Assembly: GCA_002794705.1 (NCBI GenBank)
Contig: PGTK01000008.1
Location: 1-64,000, forward strand
DNA: 64,000 nt
Direction of reading: 5' to 3'
Source: Candidatus Thermofonsia Clade 1 bacterium
Lineage (GTDB): Bacteria > Chloroflexota > Anaerolineae > Aggregatilineales > UBA2796
The notes under the pieces were generated by a model. The model was not told the DNA's origin. It ran no database searches and saw only the letters and a list, made by a program, of their open reading frames with translations. Of the stretch, positions 26,331 through 34,799 are shown piece after piece; within the stretch, counting starts at the first letter, position 1; each line of letters starts with the position of its first letter. The position numbers and the translations under genes are program-made.

Positions 26331-27440
26331 CTAAGGTTGCGGTCGGCTCGGCGCATCCAGCGGACGCCCGATCAGTTCCACATTGGCAAGCGGCACGAAG
26401 GCAACCTCTGAAGTGTCCGAGAATTGTACCTCAGCCGCAGCCACACGCAGCCCATTTTCTACCGTAACAGGCGATTCGGGCAAATTTAGCACTCTGGCAA
26501 CTCGCCCCATGTGCGGCAAGCGCGTCAGGCGCACGGTAGCGCCCACTGCCAGAGGCACATTCAGCTCTGGAATGCGCAAACGGGCGCTCGGACCGGTCGG
26601 GATGATGATCTCAGGGCGCTCTGAGCGCCACACAGACGGCTCAACCGCATCAAGCGTGGTGAAGCGCCCGCGATTGCTCTCCAGCAAGTTGTAGACAATA
26701 TCCGAATACGGCAAATTGCCGAAGCCTTCGGTCAAAATGAGCGGAATCTCGAGCCGAAGTGCCTGTTCGCGCAAAGCTGAACTCATAGAAGGCGCAATTA
26801 TGCCGCGCCAACGCTTTTGCGCCGCCTCCCCGAAAATCGCGGCGCTCTGGATCGACTCATCCAGCACCACAACCTGCCCGCTATCCTCTTCATCCTCCAA
26901 ACCAAGCCGCTCCAGCCCGCTATCCTCTTTGGCAAAGGCAAGCGAGCCATAGCTGGCATTCCCGTTGCCCCAAGCCGCCTGAATCAGCGCGCCGCCTGTC
27001 TCCACCACCACGCGATTCTCGCTCACGCTGTTGACGCGCCCCTCCATCAAGGCATAGACCGCCACAGGCTGTGGATCGGTCTGCAGCAAGACGCGCCCCG
27101 CCTCCAGCTGGGCAAAGCGCGCCCGCTTGGGCGTGACCACTTTCTTGGCGCGCCGTCCCTTGCCATTCACCAAGAGCGGCACGCCGCTCTCATAGACCTC
27201 GCCCACTGGCACTTGGAGCATGTCTTCAGTGATCTGCGCAGCGTTGCGCAGCCCAAGCAGCTTGACAGCATCCAGAAAAATGACATCAGAGGGAATCGTG
27301 CCTGATAGCAAGACCGTATCAGGCGCCACGCTTGAGCCGTTGCTGACCTCAGCCCTGCCAATAGCGTTAGGCGGCAACTTGTACTCGCGGATGATGCGCG
27401 TTGAGCCTAGAATAATCGTTGTCTCAGGGTAGTAAGGCAT
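26331..27440 (-). CDS. Conserved protein of the GlmL-like operon, beta-rich
   Basis: A 369-residue soluble-looking protein starting MPYYPETTIILGSTRIIREYKLPPN. It is rich in beta-strand and Val/Gly, with an acidic middle (ERLGLEDEEDSGQVVVLDESIQ) and a C-terminal domain with KOW/SH3-like spacing (VGATVRLTRLPHMGRVARVLNLPESP). A segment such as RGIIAPSMSSALREQALRLEIPLILTEGFG looks like an alpha/beta core. It begins one base after the GlmL-like gene, which implies tight coupling. I do not recognise the family, and the function is unknown. The link to the ATPase is from gene order only. Confidence 0.7.
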   Translation of the reverse strand: MPYYPETTIILGSTRIIREYKLPPNAIGRAEVSNGSSVAPDTVLLSGTIPSDVIFLDAVKLLGLRNAAQITEDMLQVPVGEVYESGVPLLVNGKGRRAKKVVTPKRARFAQLEAGRVLLQTDPQPVAVYALMEGRVNSVSENRVVVETGGALIQAAWGNGNASYGSLAFAKEDSGLERLGLEDEEDSGQVVVLDESIQSAAIFGEAAQKRWRGIIAPSMSSALREQALRLEIPLILTEGFGNLPYSDIVYNLLESNRGRFTTLDAVEPSVWRSERPEIIIPTGPSARLRIPELNVPLAVGATVRLTRLPHMGRVARVLNLPESPVTVENGLRVAAAEVQFSDTSEVAFVPLANVELIGRPLDAPSRPQP

Positions 27441-27441
27441 C

Positions 27442-29253
27442 TCACTCGCCCTCTTGCACAGCCTCGTACCACTTGGGCAAAATTTCGGCGCGGCGGCTCA
27501 GCTCACGCGGCAGGGCGAACGGTCTGCCGCGTGTGTCAAAAATCAGCCCGACGGCACTGCCGCCCGCTTGAAAGGTCAGGCGGCGTTTGCCGTTCAAGCG
27601 CAAGCCGCGCCCAAGTTTGACCGAAACCTGCGCCTTCTGCCCAAGTGGAAGTGGCACAACGCGCAGCGTGTTGCTCGGCAGGCGCACCTCACGGCTGCGC
27701 CCATCTGCATAAGTGACCCGCGCCTCAAGCGCTATGCCGCTCGTCTTGCCCGAAGGACAGATCGCCGTTGCCAAGTTGAGCAGACCGCCTGTCTCAAGCA
27801 CCTGAACGACGGTCAGCGGCTCAAGATGGATCAAACTGCCCATTGAAGCCATGACGCCATAAGGATCAAGGCGCAAATCTACGATTCCTTGTGGCTGTAA
27901 TGCATCCAGCAAGAGCAGCGCGCCCATGCCGGGGTTGATCGGCTGTGCCAAGACGGAGCCAATGCCGATGATCGGCTGCATGGGCGGCAGCGGTGCGTTG
28001 AGCGGCACGCCCTGCCAGCCTTGCCGCGAGGTCTGCATGGCAGCGCGGATCAGCTCGCGGGCAAGAGCATACTCGATCTCCAGTTCGCGGCTGATCTCCG
28101 GGAGTGTGGCAGGGCGCAACGTCTTGTTCCAAACGTAATCCATAATCTCATTAGGCGAAGGCTCAAAAGTCAGCCAGCGAGCGATGTTACGCACCCCGAC
28201 CGCCTCCGCGCCGCTGACTGCGCTGTGTCCCAAGCCTAGATCAGAGCGAATGGTGATGTTCAGCGCGCCGCGCACCATGGCACAGACCGTCACAGTGGAG
28301 CTACCGACATCCACAGCCAGCACATTCTGCTTTTTGCCGCCCGAATCGGCGAGGTAGCGCACGATGTTGCTGTAGCTCTCCACGCTGGGCAGGACTCCAA
28401 GCGCGCTCACCTCTTGAATGGTCTTGAAACCGGGCGTGGTGCGCGCACGGTAATCGCCATAGAGCAAAGCGAGTTCAAGGCGGATCGGATCGAAAGACTC
28501 GCGCTCAAGGCTAGGGCGGACGTTCTCAGTTACATACAGCACGACGTGATCGTCCAGCTGCTCACGCACATAGGCGGCAAGCGCTGCATTGCCCGCATAC
28601 AGCACAATCGGCTTGGCGCCGGGCGCCAACTGAGCGGCAATGCGCACAGTATCAATCAAAGTGCGCACGGGCGCATTAGCGCCGCTATTCGTGCCACCTA
28701 CGATCACGATCAGATCGGGCGCAGCGCGCAGAATGGCGTTCACTTGCTGCTCAAGCGTGCGCACATCCAACAGATCGAGCGCATCCACCAGCTCGATGTA
28801 AGAGCTTTCAAGGGCGCGCTTGCCGCTCTCCAAACTCACGTTCGGCATCAAACCGACTAAGATCGTCCGAATCGGCTTGCCGCCGCTGGCAGTCGCCACG
28901 AAGGTGTTGCCGTGGTCCTCGCCCAGCAAAAAGTGCTGCTCACGGTCAGGAGAGAGGAAATTTAGTCCGCTGAGCGCGCCCAGCTCCTCCAGAGCGCGCC
29001 GCAGACCCTCGCTCACGTCATAGCCGCGTGGCGCCGCTGTCGTGAGGGCTTGAGCGCGCCCCACAAGGCGAAATTGCCCCTCCACAAGGTCGTAGAGTGC
29101 CACGTGCGTATGCACACTCCCGATGTCCGCTGTCACTACGCGGCGCACCGCCGTCTCAACAGGCTGAGTCTCGATCGCCTGACGCGCAAGGCGCTTGCTG
29201 GGCGCTTGCTGCTTATCCGACTTGGCTTTGGGAGTCCTTGTGCGCGCCGCCAT
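27442..29253 (-). CDS. GlmL/MutL-like ASKHA-fold ATPase
   Basis: A 603-residue protein with two nucleotide-binding phosphate loops in the actin/Hsp70 style: RVVTADIGSVHTHVALYDL (38-56) and NVLAVDVGSSTVTVCAMVRG (310-329). DLIVIVGGTNSGANAPVRTL (180-199) and ELALLYGDYRARTTPGFKTI also resemble GlmL (MutL), the accessory protein of coenzyme-B12 glutamate mutase. GlmL is usually about 460 residues, so this form is longer at both ends. The mutase subunits GlmE and GlmS are not in the window. The neighbours are membrane proteins, so a role in a membrane machine, by analogy with PilM- or FtsA-like actin-fold scaffolds, is an alternative inference. Confidence 0.78.
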   Translation of the reverse strand: MAARTRTPKAKSDKQQAPSKRLARQAIETQPVETAVRRVVTADIGSVHTHVALYDLVEGQFRLVGRAQALTTAAPRGYDVSEGLRRALEELGALSGLNFLSPDREQHFLLGEDHGNTFVATASGGKPIRTILVGLMPNVSLESGKRALESSYIELVDALDLLDVRTLEQQVNAILRAAPDLIVIVGGTNSGANAPVRTLIDTVRIAAQLAPGAKPIVLYAGNAALAAYVREQLDDHVVLYVTENVRPSLERESFDPIRLELALLYGDYRARTTPGFKTIQEVSALGVLPSVESYSNIVRYLADSGGKKQNVLAVDVGSSTVTVCAMVRGALNITIRSDLGLGHSAVSGAEAVGVRNIARWLTFEPSPNEIMDYVWNKTLRPATLPEISRELEIEYALARELIRAAMQTSRQGWQGVPLNAPLPPMQPIIGIGSVLAQPINPGMGALLLLDALQPQGIVDLRLDPYGVMASMGSLIHLEPLTVVQVLETGGLLNLATAICPSGKTSGIALEARVTYADGRSREVRLPSNTLRVVPLPLGQKAQVSVKLGRGLRLNGKRRLTFQAGGSAVGLIFDTRGRPFALPRELSRRAEILPKWYEAVQEGE

Positions 29254-29255
29254 GC

Positions 29256-29912
29256 CTATCTCCCGATCAGAATGAACAGCCGATCGGACAAAACGCCGCT
29301 CAGCACGGTCAAGGCTGAGAGGATCAGCAGACCGTAGGTAGCACCCAGAGTAATGGCGATGAAGCCCTGCCCGATCAAGCCGACAAAGCGCACGGGCAAG
29401 AATTGGGTCACCTCGCCTGAGAGCCGCCGCAAGCCGACATAGGTGAAAAAGACCAAGACCGAGAGCGTGCCGATCAGCCCGATCAAGCCATTGAGGGCAT
29501 TCTCAGGGCGGAAGGCGCGCGCTGCATCGCCGATCAGCGGCAAGAGCGTGCCATTGACTGCGCCCAACAGCGCTAACGCCGTGCCGACTCCCAACACAAT
29601 CATCACGCCAAAGTCGCCCAAGCGCGAGAGGCGCGCCGTTCCCTTATAGACCAGCAGCAAGCCAAACAGGAACGGCAACAGTCCGATGACCAAGCGCGGT
29701 AGCTCAAAGGGCGTGATCAGCACAGTAGCGCTCAGCCACGGGATCAACACGCTTTCTAGCGTCGCTAACAGCACAAAGCCCGCCGCCGCGCCAATGAAAA
29801 TGTGAATGGCAAGGCGATAGAGGAAGTTATCGCCCAGCGCGTAGCTGAAAATAGCGAGGGTCAGCACAGCGCCTGCGATCACACCGACTTGCTCAAGAGT
29901 CTCAGGCGTCAC
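29256..29912 (-). CDS. Polytopic membrane protein of the GlmL-like operon
   Basis: A 218-residue protein with about six helices, starting MTPETLEQVGVIAGAVLTLA. A short soluble loop, GTARLSRLGDFGVMIVLG, separates helices 3 and 4; the C-terminus ends DRLFILIGR. Gly- and Leu-rich helices without charged transport motifs are seen. It overlaps the 1001-residue gene by four bases and stands two bases before the GlmL-like gene, so it is certainly in the same operon. The helix pattern recalls the 229-residue protein encoded further upstream in this operon. No family is recognised. Confidence 0.7.
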   Translation of the reverse strand: MTPETLEQVGVIAGAVLTLAIFSYALGDNFLYRLAIHIFIGAAAGFVLLATLESVLIPWLSATVLITPFELPRLVIGLLPFLFGLLLVYKGTARLSRLGDFGVMIVLGVGTALALLGAVNGTLLPLIGDAARAFRPENALNGLIGLIGTLSVLVFFTYVGLRRLSGEVTQFLPVRFVGLIGQGFIAITLGATYGLLILSALTVLSGVLSDRLFILIGR

Positions 29913-32900
29913 TGGGAGCGTCTCCTTTGGGCAAGATACTGGATCATACTCAGAGCAGCGCCGATCAAGATCGCTAAAGTCGCGGCGAAGGCGGCAAATC
30001 CGACGCTCTGCCAGTGCTGCTCCGCCTTGCGTTGCGCCTCAGCGCTAGGGTACTGAGCGCGCACCTCGCGGTAGAGCAGAGCGTCGCGCAATCCGCTGAG
30101 CGTGCCGATGATACGCTCAGGCTCTGCAGCAGCGTAGGTCTGGGCAGTGGCAGTGGCTGCGGCAGCAGTGGCGATCACCATGCGCAAGCGCGAATCGGGC
30201 GGCGCGTTCGGCGGCGGGCGGTACTGCTCAACCCAAGTCTGCACGTCCTCTTGGCTCTGGGCGAGGAGGAAGATCGGCTGAGCGCGCAAGATTCGCAGCT
30301 GATCGGGCGTGATGCCGCTGGATGCGCCCTCTAAATCGTTACCAAAGATGACCTGCTGCTGGAACGAATCGTCATAGAGCGCGTTCGCCAATGCCCGCAC
30401 GCCACTGACTCCGCCGGGCAAGTAGCCCAAGACAATGTAATCACGGCGCGGCGCGAGTGGGGTATTGCGCCCTAGCGTTGCCATTTCAGCTGAGTCGCGG
30501 CTGAGACGGTACAGCAAGTTATAGGCGTGCAGAGAAGCCGCAGGATTAGTGCTGATGAGGATCGGCTTCACTTCACGCCTGATCAGGTCGCGTAGCAAGG
30601 CGCGGGCAAGATCGTCCATCTCAGCGGCGGCATTCGGCGTGTACTCAAAAGCGACCAGAGCGCTTGCACCACGCGGGATATCTGAAACAGCCCGATTGAT
30701 GGCTGTAAAGCGCGTCTGTGAGGCTGAGTCGAGCGCAGCAAAGCGCGGCGGCGGCACGAGGTTTGCCAGATCGGTGAAAAACGGCAAGACCACAGCTGCG
30801 ATCAGGAAAACGATCAGCAAAAGACGATCGAATTTGAGCCGTGCGCGTGGCTTCAGGTGCGCGGGCGCGCCGATCTCAAGGCTCTCACGGCGCTTGAGGA
30901 TTTCCTCCTGCGCCGCCACGATCTTGCGCAAGGTCTGGACGCCTGCCAATTGTGCGGCTGTGGCAAGAGCGCCGCTGGGCGTCAAGGGACTCGGCACAGC
31001 CTCAAAAGCGGGCGGCTGCAAGACCTCCGCAATGCCGCTGAGCGGACTATCAGGACTCTCAGGCGCAGCGGGCGGCTCTGGCAGTTGCTTCAGACGCTCG
31101 CGCAGCGCCAAGATCGGCTCTGGCAGAGCAGAGAGCGGGCGCTCTTCTAAAGTGATCTCCTGATCGCCAATGCGCAAGGTCGGCTTGCTATCCGGGCGCA
31201 TTTCTGCGACCCATTCAGGCAGATCGCCTGCCACCACAACCGCTTCGCCTGTCGCCTTGCTAGGCGGCACAGGCGCAGCAGGCATGCGCACAGGCACAGG
31301 CGGCTCTGACGCAGCGGGCGCGTCGGGCAGCTCAGGCAGAGTCTCAAAATCAAATTCTTCATCAAGGTCAATAGACGGCAAACTCGGCTCAGATAGCTCA
31401 AGATCAGAGGTCTGTGCGAGGACAGCGTCCAGCACAGGATCATCTAGCCCAAACTCAGGCTCAGGGCGGCGTGGCGCGCCCCGACTCGGCTTGGGAATAT
31501 CCGCCACCTGTGGCGCAACGGGCTTTTCAAAGTCAATCTGATCTAGCCAAGCGAGGTCATCGCCGCTCCCCATCAAGCCGCCGCTTGACTTCGGCTCAGG
31601 GGCGAATTCGCGCATCCAGTCGGGCAGATCGGCTTCAGCCTGAGGCTCAGGCTCAGGCGGCGCTGCAGTTGGCTCAGGGCGTGCCTCCAGATAGCCCGTA
31701 CGCAGCCAGTCAGGGATGTCCTCTGCCTCAGTTGCCGCCTCAGCGGGACTCTCATCAGCCTGTAGCCAGTCGGGGAGATCGTCGGCGGCTTGAGCAGGCG
31801 TCGACTCCACCAAAGGCGCCGACTCAGCTAACCAATCGGGCAGTTCCTCAACGCCCTGATCAAAGGCGGGCGACTCAGCTGGCGCGCTCTCGGTCAGCCA
31901 ATCTAGCTGTGGTTCAGCCGCCTCGACCGCCCTCTCAGCCGTCACGCCTGATGCTTCCAGCCAATCAGGCGCGACCGTTGTCTCAGAGCCTTCCAATTCT
32001 TCTAACTCATCGCCGACGCTGAAATCGCGCAGCCAATCCGCCGAGTCAGCAGCAACCTCTGAGGCTGCCGCGCCCTCGCTTTGCCAATCGAATGAGGGTG
32101 GCTTGATCTGAGTCGGGGAGCTTGCTGCTGTCAAATCGGGATCAGTTGCAGGGAAATCGAAATCGCTTGCCGCGCCAAAATCGCGCAACCAGTCATCAGA
32201 GGCGGCAGCCGACGGCTCTGAGGCGGTTTCAGAGGAAGTGGCGAACAGATCGGTCAGCGACTCATCGCTTTGAGGGGCTGATGGAGTCGCCTCACTGAGC
32301 CAGCTGGTCTGAAATGTCGGCGAGGCAGGGGTCTCAGAGCCGCCTTGCATCGCTTCAGGGAGCATTGCCTCGCTTAACCAGCTGGTCTGGAAGGTCGGTG
32401 GCGCGGAAGACTCAGAGCCGCCTTGCATTGCCTCAGGGAGAATCGCCTCGCTCAGCCAGCTGGTCTGGAAGCGCGGCGTGGCAGGCTGATCAGGCGATGG
32501 TGGCGCGGCGGCGGGCGTCTCGCGCATCCAGTCGAGGTCGCTGAAAGGATCGTCGAGTGGCGCGCCCTCAGCAGCAGGTGCTTCAGCCTCCCAAGGCAGG
32601 ATCAGATCATCCAGCACAATGGACTCAGCCTCTGAGTCGGGCGGCAACGCCTGAAAAATCGGCGGCACTGCCTCTGCGGGCGCTTCAAAGGGCGGTAGCT
32701 CAGGCGCTTCAACGCCGCTTACCCAAGGTGGCGGCGCGTCTTCAGGCGGCGGCGCAAAGTCAGGCAGGGACACCCCAGTTTTCGGCTGCGGACGCTCCCA
32801 TGGCGGCAATTCAGGCACGTCCGAGCGCCCTGCGCCGTGCCCTGCACAGGTAATGCCGCCTGCCACTAACCAGTCAGGCAGATACTCATCATCAAACATC

Positions 32901-32914
32901 GGACGTTCAGCCAT
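29909..32914 (-). CDS. 1001-residue acidic D-W-L-repeat protein with C-terminal membrane domain
   Basis: Residues 1-690 are acidic, Pro/Ala/Ser-rich and probably disordered. They carry more than a dozen short motifs of the type (D/E)-x-x-D-W-(L/M), for example EDIPDWLRTGY, EADLPDWMREF and EELPDWLAES, and two and a third copies of a 26-residue repeat (149-209). A membrane helix (about 697-716) leads to a roughly 250-residue external alpha/beta domain (VSDIPRGASALVAFEY, PILISTNPAASLHAYNLLY, DYIVLGYLPGGVSGVRAL), then a second helix (about 974-994) and a basic tail. The D-W-L motifs look like docking sites for a repeated partner. The external domain is unrecognised. It is coupled by ATGA to the next gene. 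Confidence 0.75.
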   Translation of the reverse strand: MAERPMFDDEYLPDWLVAGGITCAGHGAGRSDVPELPPWERPQPKTGVSLPDFAPPPEDAPPPWVSGVEAPELPPFEAPAEAVPPIFQALPPDSEAESIVLDDLILPWEAEAPAAEGAPLDDPFSDLDWMRETPAAAPPSPDQPATPRFQTSWLSEAILPEAMQGGSESSAPPTFQTSWLSEAMLPEAMQGGSETPASPTFQTSWLSEATPSAPQSDESLTDLFATSSETASEPSAAASDDWLRDFGAASDFDFPATDPDLTAASSPTQIKPPSFDWQSEGAAASEVAADSADWLRDFSVGDELEELEGSETTVAPDWLEASGVTAERAVEAAEPQLDWLTESAPAESPAFDQGVEELPDWLAESAPLVESTPAQAADDLPDWLQADESPAEAATEAEDIPDWLRTGYLEARPEPTAAPPEPEPQAEADLPDWMREFAPEPKSSGGLMGSGDDLAWLDQIDFEKPVAPQVADIPKPSRGAPRRPEPEFGLDDPVLDAVLAQTSDLELSEPSLPSIDLDEEFDFETLPELPDAPAASEPPVPVRMPAAPVPPSKATGEAVVVAGDLPEWVAEMRPDSKPTLRIGDQEITLEERPLSALPEPILALRERLKQLPEPPAAPESPDSPLSGIAEVLQPPAFEAVPSPLTPSGALATAAQLAGVQTLRKIVAAQEEILKRRESLEIGAPAHLKPRARLKFDRLLLIVFLIAAVVLPFFTDLANLVPPPRFAALDSASQTRFTAINRAVSDIPRGASALVAFEYTPNAAAEMDDLARALLRDLIRREVKPILISTNPAASLHAYNLLYRLSRDSAEMATLGRNTPLAPRRDYIVLGYLPGGVSGVRALANALYDDSFQQQVIFGNDLEGASSGITPDQLRILRAQPIFLLAQSQEDVQTWVEQYRPPPNAPPDSRLRMVIATAAAATATAQTYAAAEPERIIGTLSGLRDALLYREVRAQYPSAEAQRKAEQHWQSVGFAAFAATLAILIGAALSMIQYLAQRRRSQ
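32288..32470 (-). repeat. 78-bp in-frame tandem repeat
   Basis: Two full copies and a partial third of a 26-codon unit (FQTSWLSEA.LPEAMQGGSE and a variable end) within the 1001-residue gene. The copies are nearly identical in DNA, which suggests recent duplication. Confidence 0.85.
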
Positions 32915-32925
32915 GCCCTACGCCC

Positions 32926-33615
32926 TCACTCCCGAAAGGTGCGATCCCGCCCGATTAAGACGCGCACGCCTACCACTACCACGCCCAGCGCCACGCCGAT
33001 CAGCAAGCCGCGTGTGCCGGCGCCCACAGGCACGCTCAAGAGCCACTCACGCAGCTCTGGCAGGAGCGTCGCGCCGCCTAGCGGACTGAAGCCCAATAAC
33101 ACGATCACCAATGCCGCCAAAAAGAGCGCATTCCAAATCGTGACGCGCCGCCGCATCAAGCGTACCGCGCCATAGACCAAGGCGAAGAATAGCAAGCTCG
33201 CCAATGCCGATTCAACCGCCACTTGCGCCACATCCAGAAGGGTCAGGGAGAGCGCGGGCGCCTCACCATCGCCCACTCGCAAGACTCCGCCGCGCTCCAG
33301 CGCCCGTACGATCAGCACACCAAGAAGCGTCACCAGCAAAATCAGGCTGTATAGCCCACGCGGAAATTTGCGCAACTGCTCAGCATGAAAGCGCATTAGG
33401 TTCACTACGCCCAAGAGCAAGGCAATCGCGCCGATCACTGCCACAATCTGGATGAGCAGCTGGCTGAAAGCGCTTAGAGTCTGGTTGAGTTCAGCGGGCA
33501 GGGTCGCCACTGGCTCTAGTCCGAGCAGCGTGAGGACTGCAATGCCGATAGTCAGGGCGACAAGCAGCGCGGCAAGCGGGCGAAGACGACGACGCGGCGT
33601 CTGGGAGGCACTCAC
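32926..33615 (-). CDS. Polytopic membrane protein of the GlmL-like operon
   Basis: A 229-residue protein with a basic N-terminus (MSASQTPRRRLRPL) and about six helices, including LAALLVALTIGIAVLTLLGL, LIQIVAVIGAIALLLGVVNL and ALFLAALVIVLLGFSPLGG. Its topology resembles the 218-residue protein of the same operon, so the two may be distant paralogues or partner subunits. It starts by ATGA-type overlap with the DUF6754-like gene and ends 11 bases before the 1001-residue gene. No family assignment is possible from motifs. Confidence 0.7.
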   Translation of the reverse strand: MSASQTPRRRLRPLAALLVALTIGIAVLTLLGLEPVATLPAELNQTLSAFSQLLIQIVAVIGAIALLLGVVNLMRFHAEQLRKFPRGLYSLILLVTLLGVLIVRALERGGVLRVGDGEAPALSLTLLDVAQVAVESALASLLFFALVYGAVRLMRRRVTIWNALFLAALVIVLLGFSPLGGATLLPELREWLLSVPVGAGTRGLLIGVALGVVVVGVRVLIGRDRTFRE

Positions 33616-34343
33616 AGGCTGACTCCTAAAAAGGCAAGGACAGCAAGGGCGATCAAGGCGATGACAACGAGGTAGCGCAGGGCATCTTGGGCTGCCACGC
33701 CGCCGATGTGCAGCGGAGTCGGCTCTAGGTAAGCGGCACCGACGAACAGTTCCTCTCCCAGCAGAGGCGTCGCACTTGTGGCATAGGCGACTGCTTGTCC
33801 CTCAATTTGGGTGCTGTGCGGCAAGAGGTCGCGGTCATAGCGGATGGCTGTATCAGCGATCAGAGCCAGTTCCGCGCCGAAGCGTCCACACAGCAGCGCC
33901 AAGCCGCTCTCTTCATCCAGAAGCGCCGCACCGACGCCCGCCGCCAATGCCAGAGAGAATGTGCCGCTTGGATACCAGCGGGCAAGAGTCGGTTTGAAGG
34001 CATCAAGGCGGTTGCGCAAGCGGTAGGCGCGCTGCAGACGGTCATGGGCGAGTCGGAGCGTGACGGGGTCGGTTGTGCTGGCTGTGACGGGCAGATCGCC
34101 GCCGGAGGCACGCGCTGCCGCCTGATAGAGCAATTCAGCGCCTGCAACGGCTGTCAGGGCGCTTTCATCCAGCAGAGCGCTGCTGCCCAGCGAGACATGC
34201 ACGCTCCGTCCGCTCTCTACAGCCGCGCCGACCGTCTCTTGGAGGCGGCGGTAAGCAGGCACGGCGCGCAGGGCGATTGTCCATGCGCGCACGGCTGAGA
34301 TCACGGTCAGCAGCAAGGCGATCATCAAGATCGCGTAGATCAT
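33612..34343 (-). CDS. DUF6754-like membrane protein
   Basis: A 243-residue protein with an N-terminal helix (IYAILMIALLLTVISAVRAWTI in overlapping parts) and a C-terminal helix (about 218-240). The soluble middle has AAVESGRSVHVSLGSSALLD, AVAGAELLYQAAARASGGD and PVTASTTDPVTLRLAHDRLQ, then FGAELALIADTAIRYDRDL and QIEGQAVAYATSATPLLGEELF. This series fits DUF6754, a Chloroflexota-rich family of unknown function, as far as I recall it. It overlaps genes on both sides by four bases. Because of its two terminal helices it probably forms a membrane-tethered complex with the other products of the operon. Confidence 0.65.
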   Translation of the reverse strand: MIYAILMIALLLTVISAVRAWTIALRAVPAYRRLQETVGAAVESGRSVHVSLGSSALLDESALTAVAGAELLYQAAARASGGDLPVTASTTDPVTLRLAHDRLQRAYRLRNRLDAFKPTLARWYPSGTFSLALAAGVGAALLDEESGLALLCGRFGAELALIADTAIRYDRDLLPHSTQIEGQAVAYATSATPLLGEELFVGAAYLEPTPLHIGGVAAQDALRYLVVIALIALAVLAFLGVSL

Positions 34344-34633
34344 CGCCCGACATCCTTCCTCTCAAGGCTGATCAGCTGCTCGCGCAGCCACGCTGTGCCT
34401 TCCGCTGTGCTAAGCAGGCGCGCTAGGCTCTCATGGATTCCGCGCTCGACCAGTCGGCTCAGCACGGGCTGTGCTATGAGCAGCGTCTGCGCGGCAATGA
34501 AGCCGAGTGGCGTCTCGATCAGAATGTCCAGCAGGCTATCAAGCCCCATTCCTGTGCGCCGCAGATTTAGCACTACGCGCCCTAGCCACTCGCGCACTTG
34601 CTCTAGCTGTTCCGCTGAAAGTCCCGCGTCCAT
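34340..34633 (-). CDS. Hypothetical helical protein, first gene of the GlmL-like operon
   Basis: A 97-residue predicted helical protein beginning MDAGLSAEQLEQVREWLGR, with a C-terminal half rich in Leu and Ala (IHESLARLLSTAEGTAWLRE). No membrane helix and no known motif. ATG 34633 is only 9 nt after a TATACT -10 element, so the transcript would be leaderless or nearly so. A longer reading frame upstream crosses the promoter and is unlikely. Its stop overlaps the DUF6754-like start by four bases. Confidence 0.6.
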   Translation of the reverse strand: MDAGLSAEQLEQVREWLGRVVLNLRRTGMGLDSLLDILIETPLGFIAAQTLLIAQPVLSRLVERGIHESLARLLSTAEGTAWLREQLISLERKDVGR

Positions 34634-34641
34634 GCCTTGCC

Positions 34642-34670
34642 AGTATAGCACGCTCTCGAAGATGCCACAA
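34642..34670 (-). promoter_or_regulatory. Promoter of the eight-gene GlmL-like operon
   Basis: Minus strand: TTGTGG (34665-34670), 17-bp spacer, TATACT (34642-34647). The expected start of transcription is at or next to the ATG at 34633. Confidence 0.6.
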
Positions 34671-34731
34671 ACGCCAGTCAGTAAGGAGATTACAACTTTG
34701 GTATGTTCGCCTGCGCTGTGACACGCACGCC

Positions 34732-34760
34732 TTGACGCCGCGCCGCAAATCCAATACAAT
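34732..34760 (+). promoter_or_regulatory. Promoter of ffh-rpsP-khpA-rimM
   Basis: TTGACG (34732-34737), 17-bp spacer, TACAAT (34755-34760); one of the best sigma-70 matches in the window. The leader is about 33 nt. Confidence 0.75.
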
Positions 34761-34799
34761 GCAGTATCCATCAGCCCTTGAGCGAATAGGCATAGCGGC

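Noticed and set aside
31573..32022. Opposite-strand frames over the D-W-L repeat protein
   Set aside because: Gln/Arg/Ser-rich shadows produced by the repeats; no start signals.
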